Below, one piece after another: positions 21,640-33,530 of a stretch of 64,000 nt of DNA. This DNA is from Zantedeschia hybrid cultivar (taxonomy: Eukaryota; Streptophyta; Magnoliopsida; Alismatales; Araceae): NCBI GenBank assembly GCA_030544215.1, contig JARZZO010000011.1, forward strand, positions 47,179,587 to 47,243,586. The letters run 5' to 3'. A program made the position numbers and the translations under genes. The notes below the pieces were generated by a model that saw only the letters and a list, made by a program, of their open reading frames with translations, ran no database searches and had not been told where the DNA came from. The first letter of the stretch is position 1. Every line of letters starts with the position of its first letter.

Positions 21640-21965
21640 CACAAGATCTATCATTCTATTTTCAAGAGTAAAGTTATGTTATGATGATGCCTTACCACGG
21701 GGTAGAGATGGGTGCTACTTTGTTGTGTTATCTGTTATCTACATGGATAGCATTCTGCTCTACTGCTATAATGCAATAATGGTAATGCTTAAACCGTAAA
21801 TTAGTGTCTTGTTGTGTTATCCAAAAGGTTGTTAAGCTTATGAATGCCGAATTATGAATAGATATTGTAAGTGTCAAAAGTTGGCTGCTCTCTGATCATA
21901 ATGTGGTTTGTTGTGCCATCCACCAAACCATATTGTGAGTCAGTGAGATTCTGATCCCCACTAGG
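21640..21965 (+). other. Copia-3 leader hairpin array
   Basis: Four degenerate units with the core GTTGTGCTATCCACAAG (here in sense orientation), near 21628, 21720, 21812 and 21908. The last has arms AATGTGGTTTG/CAAACCATATT, matching at 10 of 11 positions. The gag-proximal hairpins survive only as GTCGACATCTCATG and GGGTTATACAATCC (about 21970-22015). Same position relative to gag as in copia-1 and copia-2. Confidence 0.6.
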
Positions 21966-22117
21966 AGGTTGTCGACATCTCATGTTCTATATATTTGAGG
22001 GTTATACAATCCTCGAAAAGTAGTGGATGTTAAAACTTGATAAATGTCTATATCATAGTTTTATGTAATAATTGAACATCTGCTAATTTTGTTTAATATT
22101 TTCTCCTATAGGCAAGA

Positions 22118-22720
22118 ATGTTGTTGCATAACCCACTCTGGGGCATACTTGATGCCAACAAGCTTACAGGCTTAAACTATTTCAATTGGCTCAGGAATGT
22201 TAAGATTGTCAGGAGATCTGAACAAATTGCCTATGTCTTAAAGGATGAGATGCCGCCTGAACTGACATTAGATGCCGTAGAAGGAGATATGATAGCTTAT
22301 GAGAAATGAAAAGAGGACTCTACTTTTGCCCAATTCTATATGTTAGCCTAAATAAACAATGAGCTATAGAGGCAACATGAAAAGATGGGTGCCAGATCAT
22401 CTTGCTCCATTTGAAGGTGCGGTTTGAAGAGCAAAGTAGGGTGGAAAGATAGAAGTTATCTAAATCCCTGTTCAAGACTCAGATGGCAGATGGGTCTTCA
22501 CTACAAACCTATGTATTGAAGATGATAAAGTAGATAGAGAGGTTGACTGTGCTTGGGGTAGAGCTACCCAAAGAGATGAACACTAACCTCATTCTCGCCT
22601 CACTTCCAGCTTCATATTTTGAGTTCATTGTGAATTTCAATATAAACAAAATTTAGGCGACATTGGCAAAGCTATTTAACGAGTGCGTGGTGCACTTAAG
22701 TATATAGTCTGTCACAAAGG
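22118..22720 (+). pseudogene. Copia-3 gag
   Basis: The frame opens at 22118 with MLLHNPLWGILDANKLTG and NYFNWLRNVKIV, the copia Gag N-terminus, continuing through MPPELTLDAVEGDM to a TGA at 22307. Similarity continues after it in shifting frames with many stops. The start is chosen because the first start codon of copia-1 aligns closely with it. The zinc knuckle is missing: the sequence moves almost directly to the pre-integrase region. Confidence 0.75.
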
Positions 22721-22999
22721 TTACGACACACGCTGTAGGGACAATTGACTTCAAGCTACCATCTGGATAGATAATTATTTTATATGATTGCTATTATGTT
22801 CCTAGCATAAGAAAGAACATCATTTCTTTTTTATATTTGGACAGATTAGGTTACAAGTTAACTATACAGAACAATAGTTGTTAAATTTATTTTCATAATA
22901 AATTATTTGCTACTGCAAATTTAGTTAATGGATTGTACCTTCTGGATATCTCTTATGATTCTCTGTACCTTAATAATATTACTAAAGGAGGAGGAACAG
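22721..22999 (+). pseudogene. Copia-3 protease end and pre-integrase region
   Basis: Around 22780-22990 broken frames read DCYYVPSIRKN-like, LDRLGYKL and LVNGLYLLDIS. This is the copia GAG-pre-integrase region between protease and integrase. The protease active-site motif (D[ST]G) is not visible. At least three frameshifts or stops. Confidence 0.6.
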
Positions 23000-23974
23000 T
23001 GTGAATCTAGCCTACCCGTGGCACTGTAGGTTTGGTCATATTGGCAAGACCAAACTTCAAAAGTTACATAAAGATTGATATTTAGATCAATTTGATTATG
23101 AATCATATGCAATTTGTGAGTCCTGTTTGATGCGTAAATTGACCAAATCTCCATTTACTGGATATGGAGAAAGGGTTAAGGAGATATTGGAACTGATACA
23201 TTTTGATGTTTGTGGTCCTATATCAACCCAAGTCAAAGGAGGCTACTTTTACTTCATTACATTCACTGATGACCTTTTGAGATTCGGCTATGTGTTCTTA
23301 ATGAAGTACAAGTCAGAAACATTTGAGAGATTCAAGGAGTTTAAAAATGATGTGGAGGAGCATATTAGAAAGATTGTTAAAACTCTTCGATCATATCGAA
23401 GAGGAGAATACTTAATTACATAATTAACAAAGTTCTTAAAGGATAATGATATCCTTTCTCAGTAGATTCCTCCTTATACACTCCAGTTAAATGGTGTATC
23501 TAAAAGGAGGAATTGCACCTTATTAGATATGGTACAATATATGATAAGCTTGGCATAAATACTAGTATCTTTATAGGGATATGCACTAGAATATGCTGCA
23601 TATCTGTTGAACAGATTCCAAGCAAGTCTACTGTTTCCATTCCATATGAGATATGGAAGAGCAAGAAGCCCGACTTTAAACACGTTAAAGTCTGGAGATG
23701 TCTTGCTCACGTGAAGAGACATGACCTAAACAAGCTGGAATCAATGACTGATAGATGTAGGTTAGTGGGATATACAAAGGAGACTTACGGGTGCTACTTT
23801 TACTATATTGGCAAACAAAAGGTGTTTGTTGCCAAGAAAGCTATATTTTTGGAGGAGAAATACCTACTTCAGGAAGACACTGGGAGCAAAGTAGTTCTAG
23901 AAGAGGTTCTTGACTTACAGACAGTCATTGGCCCATCAGATGAGCCATCAGTTCCTGAACCTATTCAAGAATGA
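23000..23974 (+). pseudogene. Copia-3 integrase
   Basis: The zinc finger is readable (WHCRFGHIGKTKLQKL near 23020, CESCLMRK near 23120). The core frame 23127-23423 has HFDVCGPISTQVKGG with the first catalytic aspartate, then FITFTDDLLRFG and RSYRRGEYL, where the usual SDRGGEY has lost its aspartate to tyrosine. After a broken stretch (23424-23512), frame 23513-23974 gives the C-terminal part: IPSKSTVSIPYEIW, HVKVWRCLAHVKRHDL, CRLVGYTKETYGCYFY and AIFLEEKYLLQED. The lost catalytic residue and the stop at 23421 make it inactive. Confidence 0.82.
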
Positions 23975-24969
23975 CACTTGAGCCTCGTAGGTCTATGAGG
24001 GTGCCAAGACAACCTAAAAGATATGTGAGACATATTAGTAAAGGTACATTTGGAGCATCCTACTGTGAGTATGATGATCCAAAGACCTATTAAGAGGCTA
24101 TTGAAAATTTTGATGTGGGCAAATGACAAGAAGCGATGAACTCTAAGATATAGTCCATGTACACCAACCAAATTTGGAACTTGGAGGACTTGCTTGAAGG
24201 TATTGTACCTATCAGATACAAGTGAGTCTTTCAAAGAAAGATCAATGTAGATGAATGAATCGACACTTAGAAGGCAAGGTTGGTGGCAAAGGGATATCGT
24301 CAAAGATAAGGAATTGACTATGACAAGACTTTCTCATCAGTTGCCAAGATAAAGTCGATTAAAGTTCTTTTTGCTAGCGGAGCACACTATGATTATGAGA
24401 TCTGATAAATGGATGTGAAAACTGCCTTTTTTAATGGAAAACATTAAGAATAGGTGTAAATACAACTAGAAGATTTCACATCCAAAGAATTTTTAGATAG
24501 AGTGTGTAAGCTTTGAAGATCCATTTATAGGTTGAAGTAGGCGTTTAGGTGTTGGAACATAAGATTTGATAAGGCTATCAAATCTAATGACTTCATTAAG
24601 AATGAAGATGAGCCATGCGTATATAAGAAGACCAGTGGGAGTGAAGTTGCTCTCCTCATACTTTATGTTGATGACATCCTACTCATTGTGAATGATGTAG
24701 CGATGTTATCATCAATTAAAGTATGGATGTCGAAGAACTTCTCCATAAAGGACTTGGAGAAAGCATCCTACCTATTGGGAATACGGACATATAAGGATAG
24801 ATCAAAGAGGATGCTCGGGTTAACCCAATCCCTATACATAGACACCACTGTCAAAGGTTTGACATGGAGAATTTAAAGAGATTTCTCATACCGATGAGAC
24901 ATGAAATTTATCTTTCTAAGGAGTAGTCCCCTAAGTCTCATGAATAAAGGGCATTGATGGACAAGGTAT
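23975..24969 (+). pseudogene. Copia-3 reverse transcriptase
   Basis: Reads in broken frames through the copia RT series: WNLEDLLEGIVPI, KARLVAKGYRQR-like, DVKTAFFNG-like, and near 24665 YVDDILLIVNDVAMLSS with the catalytic YVDD intact, then KNFSIKDLEKASYLLG and KDRSKRMLGLTQSLYID. More than ten stops. It ends at the copia-4 LTR with the sequence for ..ALMDKV, which in copia-1 leads into RNase H. Confidence 0.82.
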
Positions 24970-26514
24970 TGTAAGAATCTCCCTGTGGGAACGATGATCG
25001 CAGCGGAAACAAAAACGGTAAATACAAAATCATTCTCAGTCTTTTCGAAGAACATAAAATGAGAATCTTAGTGATCGATCATCACCTTGCGGGGAATCGA
25101 ATCCGCGTTCGTGTGGTTCCTAGGGGGTGACACCGCAAACGGCACAATCCTCCGGCTTTTAGCGGTATCTATGCGATCCTCCTGGTGACATATCACCCTC
25201 AGTTTCTCACTAAGTACAGTGCCTTCGGTGGCCGTTTGTCACTGTGTAGGTGCCCGCAGCATGCAGATAGTGTGTTCCTGACGATTGGGAGTTGAAGCGA
25301 CAAAACCCGGAGGGGGGTCACCCTCTATGGTGCTAGAGAGAGAAAGGAGAGGGAGCCTGGATGCTTGGCCCAATGCAGCCCTCTTAGCTCTTATTTGTAT
25401 TAGGTCATCTGGCAATTTTTCAAAAAAACCCTTGACTTAATATAAATCCCATTTATGACCCATCACTTGAGAATCTTTATGCATGTGACCCTTTAGGCCC
25501 AAGTACCAATATAGTTAACGACCCATAAAGTCCAGTAACACTTTAATTACTCAATTAATTAATTAATATCACATATTAATTAATTAACTTATCGATTAAG
25601 TGTCACGCACTTAAATTGATCGGACCTCTGATCATGTTGGGTGCCAAGAAACACCACATGATCTTGGAAGGTATTGGGGTACAACAACCCACTCAAAGAA
25701 TCTTTTTGTCGACAGTTACCACGTGGATATAATCATTCATTTGTGTAATGCTCTCGAATCAACTCAGGGCATGGTGTACTATCAAACCCTAACCGGTTGA
25801 TTCACTTGGTTTGAATGCCGCTATATAATATCAAAAAACTCTTTTCTTGATATTATGTCTGCCCTAGCTAGGGACTTCCGCGCACCCTTCCTAAAACATT
25901 CTCTCTCCAAATACCTAGAACGAATGATTCCATATTGAACACTCGATTCCTTTTGAAGGTATTTTGTTGTACCTGATCCTTGACTATTTATAATCCCATG
26001 TTTAGAGATCCATCAGCCAAAGTCAAAGTACAAAAGTTCACCGGCAAAGTGTCTTTGGTATCTCAGGTCTGAGGATCATCTAGGTAACTGCGACAATTGA
26101 ATCAAGCTGGTTGGCAGTTATGTACATTACCATCTAGTGATTCAGGTCAGATCAGTTTAGTGAACTCATTCTCCAATGAATACTTATAGATTCGCCTTAG
26201 TGTCTCCACACAGGTGACTATGAGACTGGTCACCCTCATCATATGAGCTAGAGTAATTTGTACTAGTCTTATCGGATATCTGAAGTGCTTCTCAGATATC
26301 TTCTGACTACGAATAATTAAGAATGTTTGTTTATAAGTGATCAATCTCATCATTATGATCCCATCATAATCTGATCACTATTGCATACATCCATAGACTT
26401 CATTATGAAACGATCATAAACAAAATATGCATAATGAATCCTAAAGTCATTTTATTAATAACTGAACTAGATTATACATTGTCAGATTGGCGTGTAGGTC
26501 ACCTAAGACTAACA
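24970..26514 (-). mobile_element. Copia-4 3' LTR
   Basis: 1545 bp; on the minus strand begins TGTTAGTCTTAGG and ends ATTCTTACA. Homologous to the copia-1 LTRs throughout. The palindrome region is decayed here (GGGGAATCGAATCC near 25088), unlike in copia-1 and copia-2. Confidence 0.85.
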
Positions 26515-26525
26515 ATATCCCACTT

Positions 26526-27121
26526 CGACTAAGCCAATCACCTTTGTGATGAAAACCTATAGCCTCTAGTGACGTTCAAACACAATTTGAGACAAGGGCT
26601 TTATTAGTGGATCTGCTACGTTGTCGGCAAAGCGAACTCTTTGTACTACTATATCTCCTTAGCAATGATCTCTCTGATCAGGTGAAAGCGCTTTAGAATA
26701 ATATGCTTCTATTTCTGATAAGATCACGACTCTTTCCCTTGTGCAATCTCCCCATTGTTGTCACACAGTAGGAGGATGAGATCAAAAATATTTAGAACCA
26801 CACCAAGGTCGGTGATGAATTTCTTCAACCACACTGCGTCTTTAGCAGCTTCAACTGTAGCGATGTACTTAGCTTATGTCGTCAAGTCTGTAGTGGTGTC
26901 CTACTTAAAACTCTTCTAGCATAGTGCACCCCCATTCAAAGTGAACACGAATCCAGATGTAGACTTGCTATTATCCGGATCCGACTGAAGATTTGAATCA
27001 GTAAAGTCTCACAATTTTAAGTATCTTTAGTCCTTCTTAAGTACTTAAGGATATATTTCACTAACTTCTAATGTTCTTCACCTGGATCAGCTTGAAACCT
27101 GCACGTAACACTTAGAGCATA
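26526..27121 (-). pseudogene. Copia-4 RNase H remnant
   Basis: The minus strand corresponds closely to 2963-3440 of copia-1 (blocks ACCTTGGTG..GTGATGAATTTCTTCAACCAC near 26800 and TCAGCTTGAAACCTGC near 27088), with many stops. It is followed at 27122 by a solo LTR and resumes at 29559 with the RT end. Confidence 0.75.
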
Positions 27122-29553
27122 TGTAACGACCCGCCACCCTATAATCGGGGATCCGATTACTAAATGGGTACCGAATCATTAATTTGGAACCAAACCAGGA
27201 TCTAAGTAAGTCTGGGAAATAAATAATCAATTAAGCTAAACATTCACATCGCATTGAAGGGAAAAAAATGCAGAAATTAAGAGTTATTACAATGCGACTC
27301 GATACAGCAAATAATTACATACTCCAACAGAAAAGAAATGATTATACATACAGGCCAAAAATAAAGATAACAACTACGTCGGGGCATACCCCGGAACAAC
27401 AGCCGATGACGCTCAACACCCAGCCGCTCCACCCTCGCTAAGTCTGCCTGGAGCCCTTACCTGAAAACCGCAGGGGTGAGTCTCAACGAAAAGACTCAGT
27501 AGGGATCCTTCGATCCCCACTGCCCACACACACACCCACAAGTGAAAAGTACAGTAGAGATATATATAAACCATGAAAGACAGTGATTTCCACGCCTACA
27601 TCTCAATACGAATCACATGCATTCGAAGTATAACTATCATGCATAATTCCATTTTATCAGGGAACCCGTAATCATGCGTATCCTCAAAACACGTCAATCA
27701 CACAACGAAAGTGGGAAACACCGACCCGCTGAGACCAAACAGTAACCCCTTGGATAGCACGCTGGCTACCTCGGCGGTTACTCCTTCCCCCAGCAAACAC
27801 CAACCCGCTGAGACCAAATAGTAACCCCTCGGATAGCACGCTGGCTACTCCGGCCCAACTGGCTCAGGTGGTTACTCCTTCCCCCAGCACGAGTGACACT
27901 CCAAGGTACCACTCCGATACCGGTACAAGCTAGCTAACCCCGGGGTTCACCAGGTGACCCTCTCCACTAGGCGTCACCCCGCCACTGCTCCCGTCAGCGC
28001 TGTGTCCCTCCGCACCGACACAGGGTGAAGAACGCTACAACTGTCACTCTAGGTCCACCGAAACAGAATACACGGCACGGTGCGATCCGGTCACGGAAGA
28101 AGTCCACGGTCGCACGACACACAACGCAGTGTCATCCGGTCACGAAGAGTTCATCATCATCGAGTATACTAAATCATGCGTTTAACCAACTATCTATCAG
28201 TGTACACACATTTTACTGGCATGGGTTTAGTGTAGTTCTGTCTTGAATCGCGTCGTCCAAGGTCGACGCTATTCAAGCACCCTAGACTGGTTCAAGAAAC
28301 ACCGGCCTCAGAATCTGGCCTAAAAGGCGTCGACACCAGCGGTCGCCTTTTGAAAGGCGTCGACATCCTCAGACGCCGTTTTAGCACAGAAATCCAGAAT
28401 TTACAGAAACCATTAACCAAGGGATTTCTGCCTTAAAAGGCGTCATAGTTACCCGACGCTATTCAGAATCGCGTCATCCACCCATGACGTCTTCTAGTCC
28501 CAGAATTCCCGAACTGACAGAGCCTTAGGAGGACGATTCCTGCCTAAAAGGCGTCATGATGGCCCGACGCCCTTCAAAAAGGCGTCGTCCATGCACGACG
28601 TCTTTCAACCCCAGGAACCAGGTCTGTCATGAGCCCGAGGGCTCCCCTTTTCAACCCTAAAAACCCCAAAATCACCCAAAATAGAGGAGAAAGAGGGGCG
28701 AATCCAACCATCAGGAAACCACATTCATAGAAATCCCTCATTTTATCAAGAAGAGCTCCTAAACATGCTTATTCTACCCCCCGGAATCATAGATCTAAAA
28801 CATGCTTAGGAGGAAGAATCATGATTTGAACATAGAATACAATGGGAATCATCACCCTACTGGTTACTTGAACTCTTCCGAGCTTCAAGCCGTCCACCCG
28901 ACTCGCCCCACGCCGCCGCCGGTACCGCCGTGGTCGTCCTTACTCCACCGTGACGTCGGCCGCCGTCCGGAGAGTAAAACGCCACAGTGGAAGTGGAGGT
29001 GGTAGTGGTTGGAGCTAGGTAGGGGATGGAGTGGAGGGAAGGACGAAGTAGTGGGAGGAAAAGAGGGAGGAGGAAGGGTCGTCGCCGGAGTCGCCGGAAG
29101 GAAGGAGAGAAAGAGAAAGGGAAGAGAAAATGAGGGAAAGAAGGAGGGCTCGCAGGGTTAACCAGAGACTAGCTAAAATGCGTCGAGATGTACGGACGCC
29201 TATCAGTTGACATGACGGCCGCTCTGACAGGACTCTGAAACGCGTCGTCCATCCAAGACGCCGTTCAGACGACAAGACTGGCGCCGTACACTGACAACCC
29301 AGAGTCGCAGTCTGAAAGGCGTCGTGCCTCACGGACGCCGTTCAGACGACATGTCAGGGCCGTACTCTCGCGGCCCAAAGCCACCCCACGTGGCACCCAC
29401 GTGGCACAGGCTAAAACGCGTCTGCATTGCTGGACGCCGTTTAAACCGCGTCGAGCCCGCTCGATGCGAAACAACACAGAGTCTCGGTCCCACTGGAGCC
29501 TGAACTACAGGATCCGACCCCGAAAATCGGATCCGAAAGCCTCAGTCCTTACA
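27122..29553 (-). mobile_element. 2.4-kb solo LTR rich in GCGTC hairpins
   Basis: Begins TGTAACGACCCGCC and ends TCAGTCCTTACA, flanked by the perfect duplication GCATA (27117-27121 and 29554-29558); excision rejoins the copia-4 RNase H/RT sequence. There is no internal region or gag-pol, so a solo LTR is likely. Minus orientation is inferred because neighbouring gypsy LTRs end ..GTTACA. It carries about eleven hairpin units (28242-28620, 29176-29475). It is more GC-rich than its surroundings at 27360-29480. Reading frames on both strands here are not supported as genes. Confidence 0.8.
28242..29475 (-). repeat. GCGTC/GACGC hairpin units in the solo LTR
   Basis: The best unit, 28242-28277, has arms CTTGAATCGCGTCG and CGACGCTATTCAAG (13 of 14 pairing) around an 8-base loop. 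Others start near 28325, 28350, 28440, 28470, 28553, 28588, 29176, 29247, 29313, 29413 and 29443. Arms are GAA-N-GCGTC and GACGC-N-TTCA with loops of about 7-12 bases. Members of a family shared with 31.7-36.2 kb and 52.3-54.1 kb. Confidence 0.88.
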
Positions 29554-29558
29554 GCATA

Positions 29559-30656
29559 GGCCACATCAGGCTTTGTATATAGCATGGCATATATAATAGA
29601 TCCTATGATAGAGACATAGGGTACTCTATCTATGATTATCCTCTCTCTTGTAATCTTTGGAGACAACTCTGTAGAGAGACAAATTCGATGTCTCATCAGT
29701 ATGAGACCTCTCTTAGAATTCTTCATACCAAAACTTTTGACAATGATATCTATGAACATAGATTGGGTCCTCTTAGATCTATCTCTATAAATCCGTATTC
29801 CCAATACGTAGGATGCTTCTACCAAATCTTTCATAGAGAAGTTCTTTGACAACCAAATCTTTACTGATAACAAAATTTCTACATGATTCCTAATGAGTAG
29901 AATGTCATTCACGTAAAGGACCAAGAAAGTGATTTCACTCCTACTGGTCTTCTTATACACACAAAGTTTATCTTCATTATTAATGAAGTCATAAGACTTG
30001 ATAGCCTTAACAAATCTTATATTCTAGCTCTGTGATATTTACTTCAGTCTATAAATAGACCTTTGAAACTTGCACATTTTATCTAGAAATTCTTTAGATA
30101 TGTTATCTTCTGATTGTATCATATATACCTCTTTCTCAAGGTTACTATTGACGAAGGTAGTTTTCAAATCAATTTACGAGATCTCATAACCATAATGTGC
30201 AGCAATAGTAAGAAGTACTCTGATTGATTTTATCATAGCAATTGGTAATAAAGTTTTGTCATAATCAATTCCTTATCTTTCACGATATTCTTTTGCCACC
30301 ACCCTTTCCTTATAAGTGTTGATTCGTCTATTTGCACCGATCTTTCTCTTAAAGATCTATTTGCAACCGATAAGTACAATACCCTCGGGCAAGTCCTCCA
30401 GCTTCCAAACTTGGTTGGTGTACATGGACTATATTTCAGAGTTCATGGCTTCTCACAATTTTCCTGCTTTTGGGTCCTCACTAACTTCTTGGTAGGTATT
30501 AGGATCATCATCCTCATTATAGAGTACCTTTGAGTTTCCTTCACTAATATGTCCCACATATCTTTCGGGTTGTCTAGGTACTCTAATAGACCTATGAGAC
30601 TCCTGTGTGTACTCCTGAACAGGCTTTGGAATTGATGGCTCATCTAATGAGATCAA
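29559..30656 (-). pseudogene. Copia-4 reverse transcriptase
   Basis: The minus-strand frame 29505-29960 has FLVLYVNDILLIRNHVEIL (YVDD changed to YVND), KNFSMKDLVEASYVLG, YRDRSKRTQSMFID and VPYVSIIGSIIYAML. Upstream parts in broken frames include VWKLEDLPEGIVLI-like and frames 30443-30656 with EYTQESHRSIRVPRQPER, the linker before RT. The changed catalytic residue and stops make it inactive. Confidence 0.8.
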
Positions 30657-30765
30657 AGAATTTTGTGGATTTGGAACTTCTTCTAGAACTACTTTACTCT
30701 CACTGTCCTCCTAGAGGAGGTATTGCTCTTCTAGGAATACAGGTCTCATAGCCATAAACACTTTT
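30657..30765 (-). pseudogene. Copia-4 integrase end
   Basis: A short remnant equivalent to the ..VFLEEEYLL..ED part of the copia-1 integrase terminus (minus strand), cut by the LTR at 30766. Confidence 0.55.
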
Positions 30766-30886
30766 TGTAACGCCCCAAACCCCATATCCAGTCATATCTA
30801 ACTTTCGGCGGAAATGAGAGAATAAGAGTCCACGAAGAAAACAAATAACCATTCATCGCAAATTCTAAATAATAATAAGCTAACAC
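30766..30886 (-). mobile_element. End fragment of another gypsy LTR
   Basis: Begins TGTAACGCCCCAAACCCC, the reverse complement of a ..GGGGCGTTACA LTR end. It has no counterpart inside the Tat LTRs, and the Tat-A LTR starts exactly after it (AACAC|TGTGAGTGC). So Tat-A was inserted in this LTR, which was inserted in copia-4. The remainder is not found in the window. Confidence 0.55.
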
Positions 30887-32156
30887 TGTGAGTGCTCAAA
30901 TCATGCATGCTATCATATCATTATTCATATTAACCTAAAAACATAGAAATCGTGATCGTGATCTCCAGAGATCGAAGACCTCAATGAAAACAAATGATAG
31001 CTACTTACTTGTCAAATTGGAAGATTCTTGTAGAGTGTTCTATTTCCTTCTCTTCGGCCGGTCGAAGAAGAAGAGCCTTCATTTTGATTTTTTATTCTCT
31101 TTTGATGTTCTTTTACCTTGCTTCTTTGAATCCTTGCAAAAGAAAAATAAACAAATAAGAAAAAGGAATTGATTAGAACTTTGAAAGTAGTGTAGTATCT
31201 ATTCTAAAAAGAATAACAAACATGTAATTAAACTAAGAAAACTCACTTTTTTGTATTCTTTTAAACCCCTAGATCATAGGTTGATGTTAATGAAGTGTGT
31301 GTGTGAAGTAAAAGTGATGAATGATGTATGGACTAATGAAAAAACAGTGAGAAATGATGATCTAAACTAGAAAAACTAGAAAGAACAAGAGAGAGGAAAG
31401 AAGAAGGTTGGCCCCTTCATAGCCATCATCCTTCAAAGCTTCAAAGAGAGGGATTGGAAGAAGAAAAGGGAGCTCCAAAGCCTGTCCACGTTCTCTACAA
31501 GAAGCTCCTCTCTTCACCTTGTTATGAACTCCAAATCATGCAATCTCCAACCTTTTTAAAGGTTCAAAGGGATTATGTATATATAGAATATGATTTGAGA
31601 GTAATTTGACTTCAAAAGGGGTCTCCCACTGCCTCTGAATTGCTATGGATAAATTCCATGAATTAAAAACCTTTTCCACCATGGAAACTGCATAAACTCG
31701 ACCAAATCGCACTTACCATTAATTCACTAAATCGCGTCACTCCAAGATGATGCCAATTAGCTAATTAGAGGGCCAAAATAGGAAAGATAAATCCAAAAGA
31801 AAACTTAAAATAATTAAGAAACCTGAATGGCATCGACTATGGAAGACGTCATTTAGATAAATAGGAAATTAACAAAGAGTCAAATTAACAATCGGGAAGG
31901 ATTAGGAAACTTGAATCACATCGTCTATGGACGACGCTATTCAATTTAACCCTTATCAATTAAGAAATTTGAATCTGAATTGATTTCAACTAGAAATCTA
32001 AATGGCGTCGCCCTTAGGCGATGCTAATTAGAAAATTAGAAAATTCTCAAAAAATTTAATAAAAATTAATTAATGATTAAAAGTCAGACCATTTTGGGAC
32101 ATCATAATTGTGACATGAAATTTACTCAGTGTGAGGTCAAAACTAGCATATCTACA
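30887..32156 (-). mobile_element. Tat-A 3' LTR
   Basis: 1270 bp on the minus strand from TGTAGATATGC (32156) to ATTTGAGCACTCACA (30887). Both ends match the Tat-B LTR (52098, TGTAGACACGCC; 53508, TTTGAGCACTCACA), as does GTAAATTTCATGTCA near 32110. It contains four GCGTC-type hairpin units (about 31735, 31826, 31911, 32000). Small frames inside are not genes. Confidence 0.78.
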
Positions 32157-32168
32157 GCTGCCTACCTT
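32157..32168 (-). other. Tat-A polypurine tract
   Basis: The minus strand reads AAGGTAGGCAGC directly before TGTAGATATGC. It resembles the GGGGGCAGC-type tract that precedes TGTAGACACC in Tat/Ogre elements as I recall them. Confidence 0.6.
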
Positions 32169-33225
32169 AGCATTGACTTTGTAAGGGAATGATGTGAGAT
32201 TGAATGAACAACGATGAATGGAATGAAGCGGAATGAACTGAAAAGATGATGTCAAGGTGTGATGAGACACACTTTCAACAGCACATGCTGAGAATTTTTC
32301 TCAAAATGATTAGGAAAGTAGCTCAAAGATATTAATGGAACCTGTTTGGATGAGATAGACAAAGGAAACAAAATAAAGTCGATCAACTTCCACAAGGGAA
32401 AGTACCTTGGGTCACAAACCCTGTAGGTTTCACCATGGAGAGTCCAATAAAAATTCAATAAATAACCAGTAGTAGCCAACGTGGACGTGCTTCAATCATG
32501 ATGGATCTTAAAAGGAAACAAGAAATATGGGATAAAGATCCACACAAGAAAGAATTTCAAAGATATCTTCAAGAAACCTCAAAGATAATTGAGAGATCAA
32601 TTCAGAATGGAAAATTTCATATCACGTTGGGACTTGTTTGATCAATGGTTTGAAATTTAATCATTAACTAATTCTTACCACAATGATTTCAAAATCCTAC
32701 ATGAATGCATGCTTGGGGTAAAAAGAAAAATTAAAACAAAATGAAATATAAATTAATCAAGGATAATATTGTTAAACTGTCATTGATAAGTCAAGACACC
32801 AGTCCTGCAATTCAGTGCTAAGTCGAAGTTCGTTTGTCCGCACACTGTTTCACAAAAATGGAACCATTGTCCCCATCAATTGATAATCCAATGGCCTATC
32901 CATGCGATTAAGAATCCTCTGGAATCATCATTGTTTTTGATAAAGGGGAACTCAAATTCCAGTTTCATCAAAACTATAAGGTCTTTGATATAATCTAATA
33001 AATATTTAACATATAGTAATGCTGCAAATAAAATACATTAGAGAATAAAGGTGATAGAGATAACCGTTTTTCAGTGAGATTTCAGTGAACTTTCATAGTA
33101 TACCATCATCATATTCTTTTTTTCTTTCCAGATTTTTTTGCACTCAAAATTTGTCAATAACATCATGCAGATAGATAATTATCATCAAATATGCAATTTC
33201 AAGAAAACAACAGAAATTCTCTAAA
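32169..33225. other. Tat-A 3' non-coding region
   Basis: AT-rich, between the polypurine tract and the promoter side of PMD gene 1. Two minus-strand frames (32070-32270, 32252-32479) have no recognisable motif. Nothing else seen. Confidence 0.5.
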
Positions 33226-33290
33226 AGGGGTCGTCCTAAATCGGCATCTTTTGAATGATGTCAAGTTGAGGCGACGCGATTCAAGTTACC
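33226..33290 (+). repeat. Two GCGTC-type hairpin units before PMD gene 1
   Basis: Units AGGGGTCGTCCTAAATCGGC (from 33227) and TGATGTCAAGTTGAGGCGAC (from 33257, flanked by TTGAA and GATTCAA). They lie about 100-160 bp upstream of the TATA box. Confidence 0.6.
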
Positions 33291-33388
33291 GAAACATGTT
33301 CTCTCTGATTCCGCTCCGGACACAACTTTCCTCCCTTAAACTCCCTCTTTCAATTCGGAAAGGGGTCTTCAATCAACGTGACTCCTCT

Positions 33389-33395
33389 TATATAA
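33389..33395 (+). promoter_or_regulatory. TATA box of PMD gene 1
   Basis: TATATAA in a CT-rich context (CTCTTATATAATCTCCCC). A start site about 30 bp on (near 33420) leaves a leader of roughly 110 bases, ending in a purine-rich run, before the ATG at 33531. Good spacing for a plant RNA polymerase II promoter. Confidence 0.6.
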
Positions 33396-33530
33396 TCTCC
33401 CCTTTCTCAATTCAATTCATCACAACAAGCTTTGGAGAGTGCAAGGCTAGGGGATTCCTCATAAGCTCAAGGAAAAGGAAGAAAAGAGGAAGAAGAAGAA
33501 AGTAAGCAATCAAGCAATCAAGGAAGAAAG

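Larger units (their letters stand above)
18777..24969 (+). mobile_element. Copia-3: plus-strand Ty1/copia, truncated
   Basis: LTR at about 18777-20030, leader with hairpin array, gag start at 22118, integrase 23000-23974 and RT to 24969, where copia-4 is inserted (target bases GGTAT at 24965-24969). The end of RT, RNase H and the 3' LTR are not found on the other side in this window. The same family as copia-1 and copia-2, in the opposite orientation. Its LTR end and primer site are deleted. Confidence 0.8.
24970..30765 (-). mobile_element. Copia-4: minus-strand Ty1/copia, 3' half
   Basis: 3' LTR 24970-26514 followed by the polypurine tract (26515-26525, AAGTGGGATAT on the minus strand), RNase H remnant to 27121, a solo LTR insertion, RT at 29559-30656 and the integrase end at 30657-30765, where another LTR interrupts it. 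The 5' part is not seen. Inserted in copia-3 RT. Confidence 0.82.

Noticed and set aside
28242..28620. Hairpin array as a CRISPR
   Set aside because: There is no constant direct repeat with unique spacers; the conserved parts are the complementary arms, and the context is a plant LTR retrotransposon.
28025..29477. Frames on both strands in the 2.4-kb solo LTR
   Set aside because: No recognised domain, overlapping on opposite strands, in GC-rich LTR sequence with repeated hairpins. Exact GCATA duplications at the ends show that the whole is an LTR.
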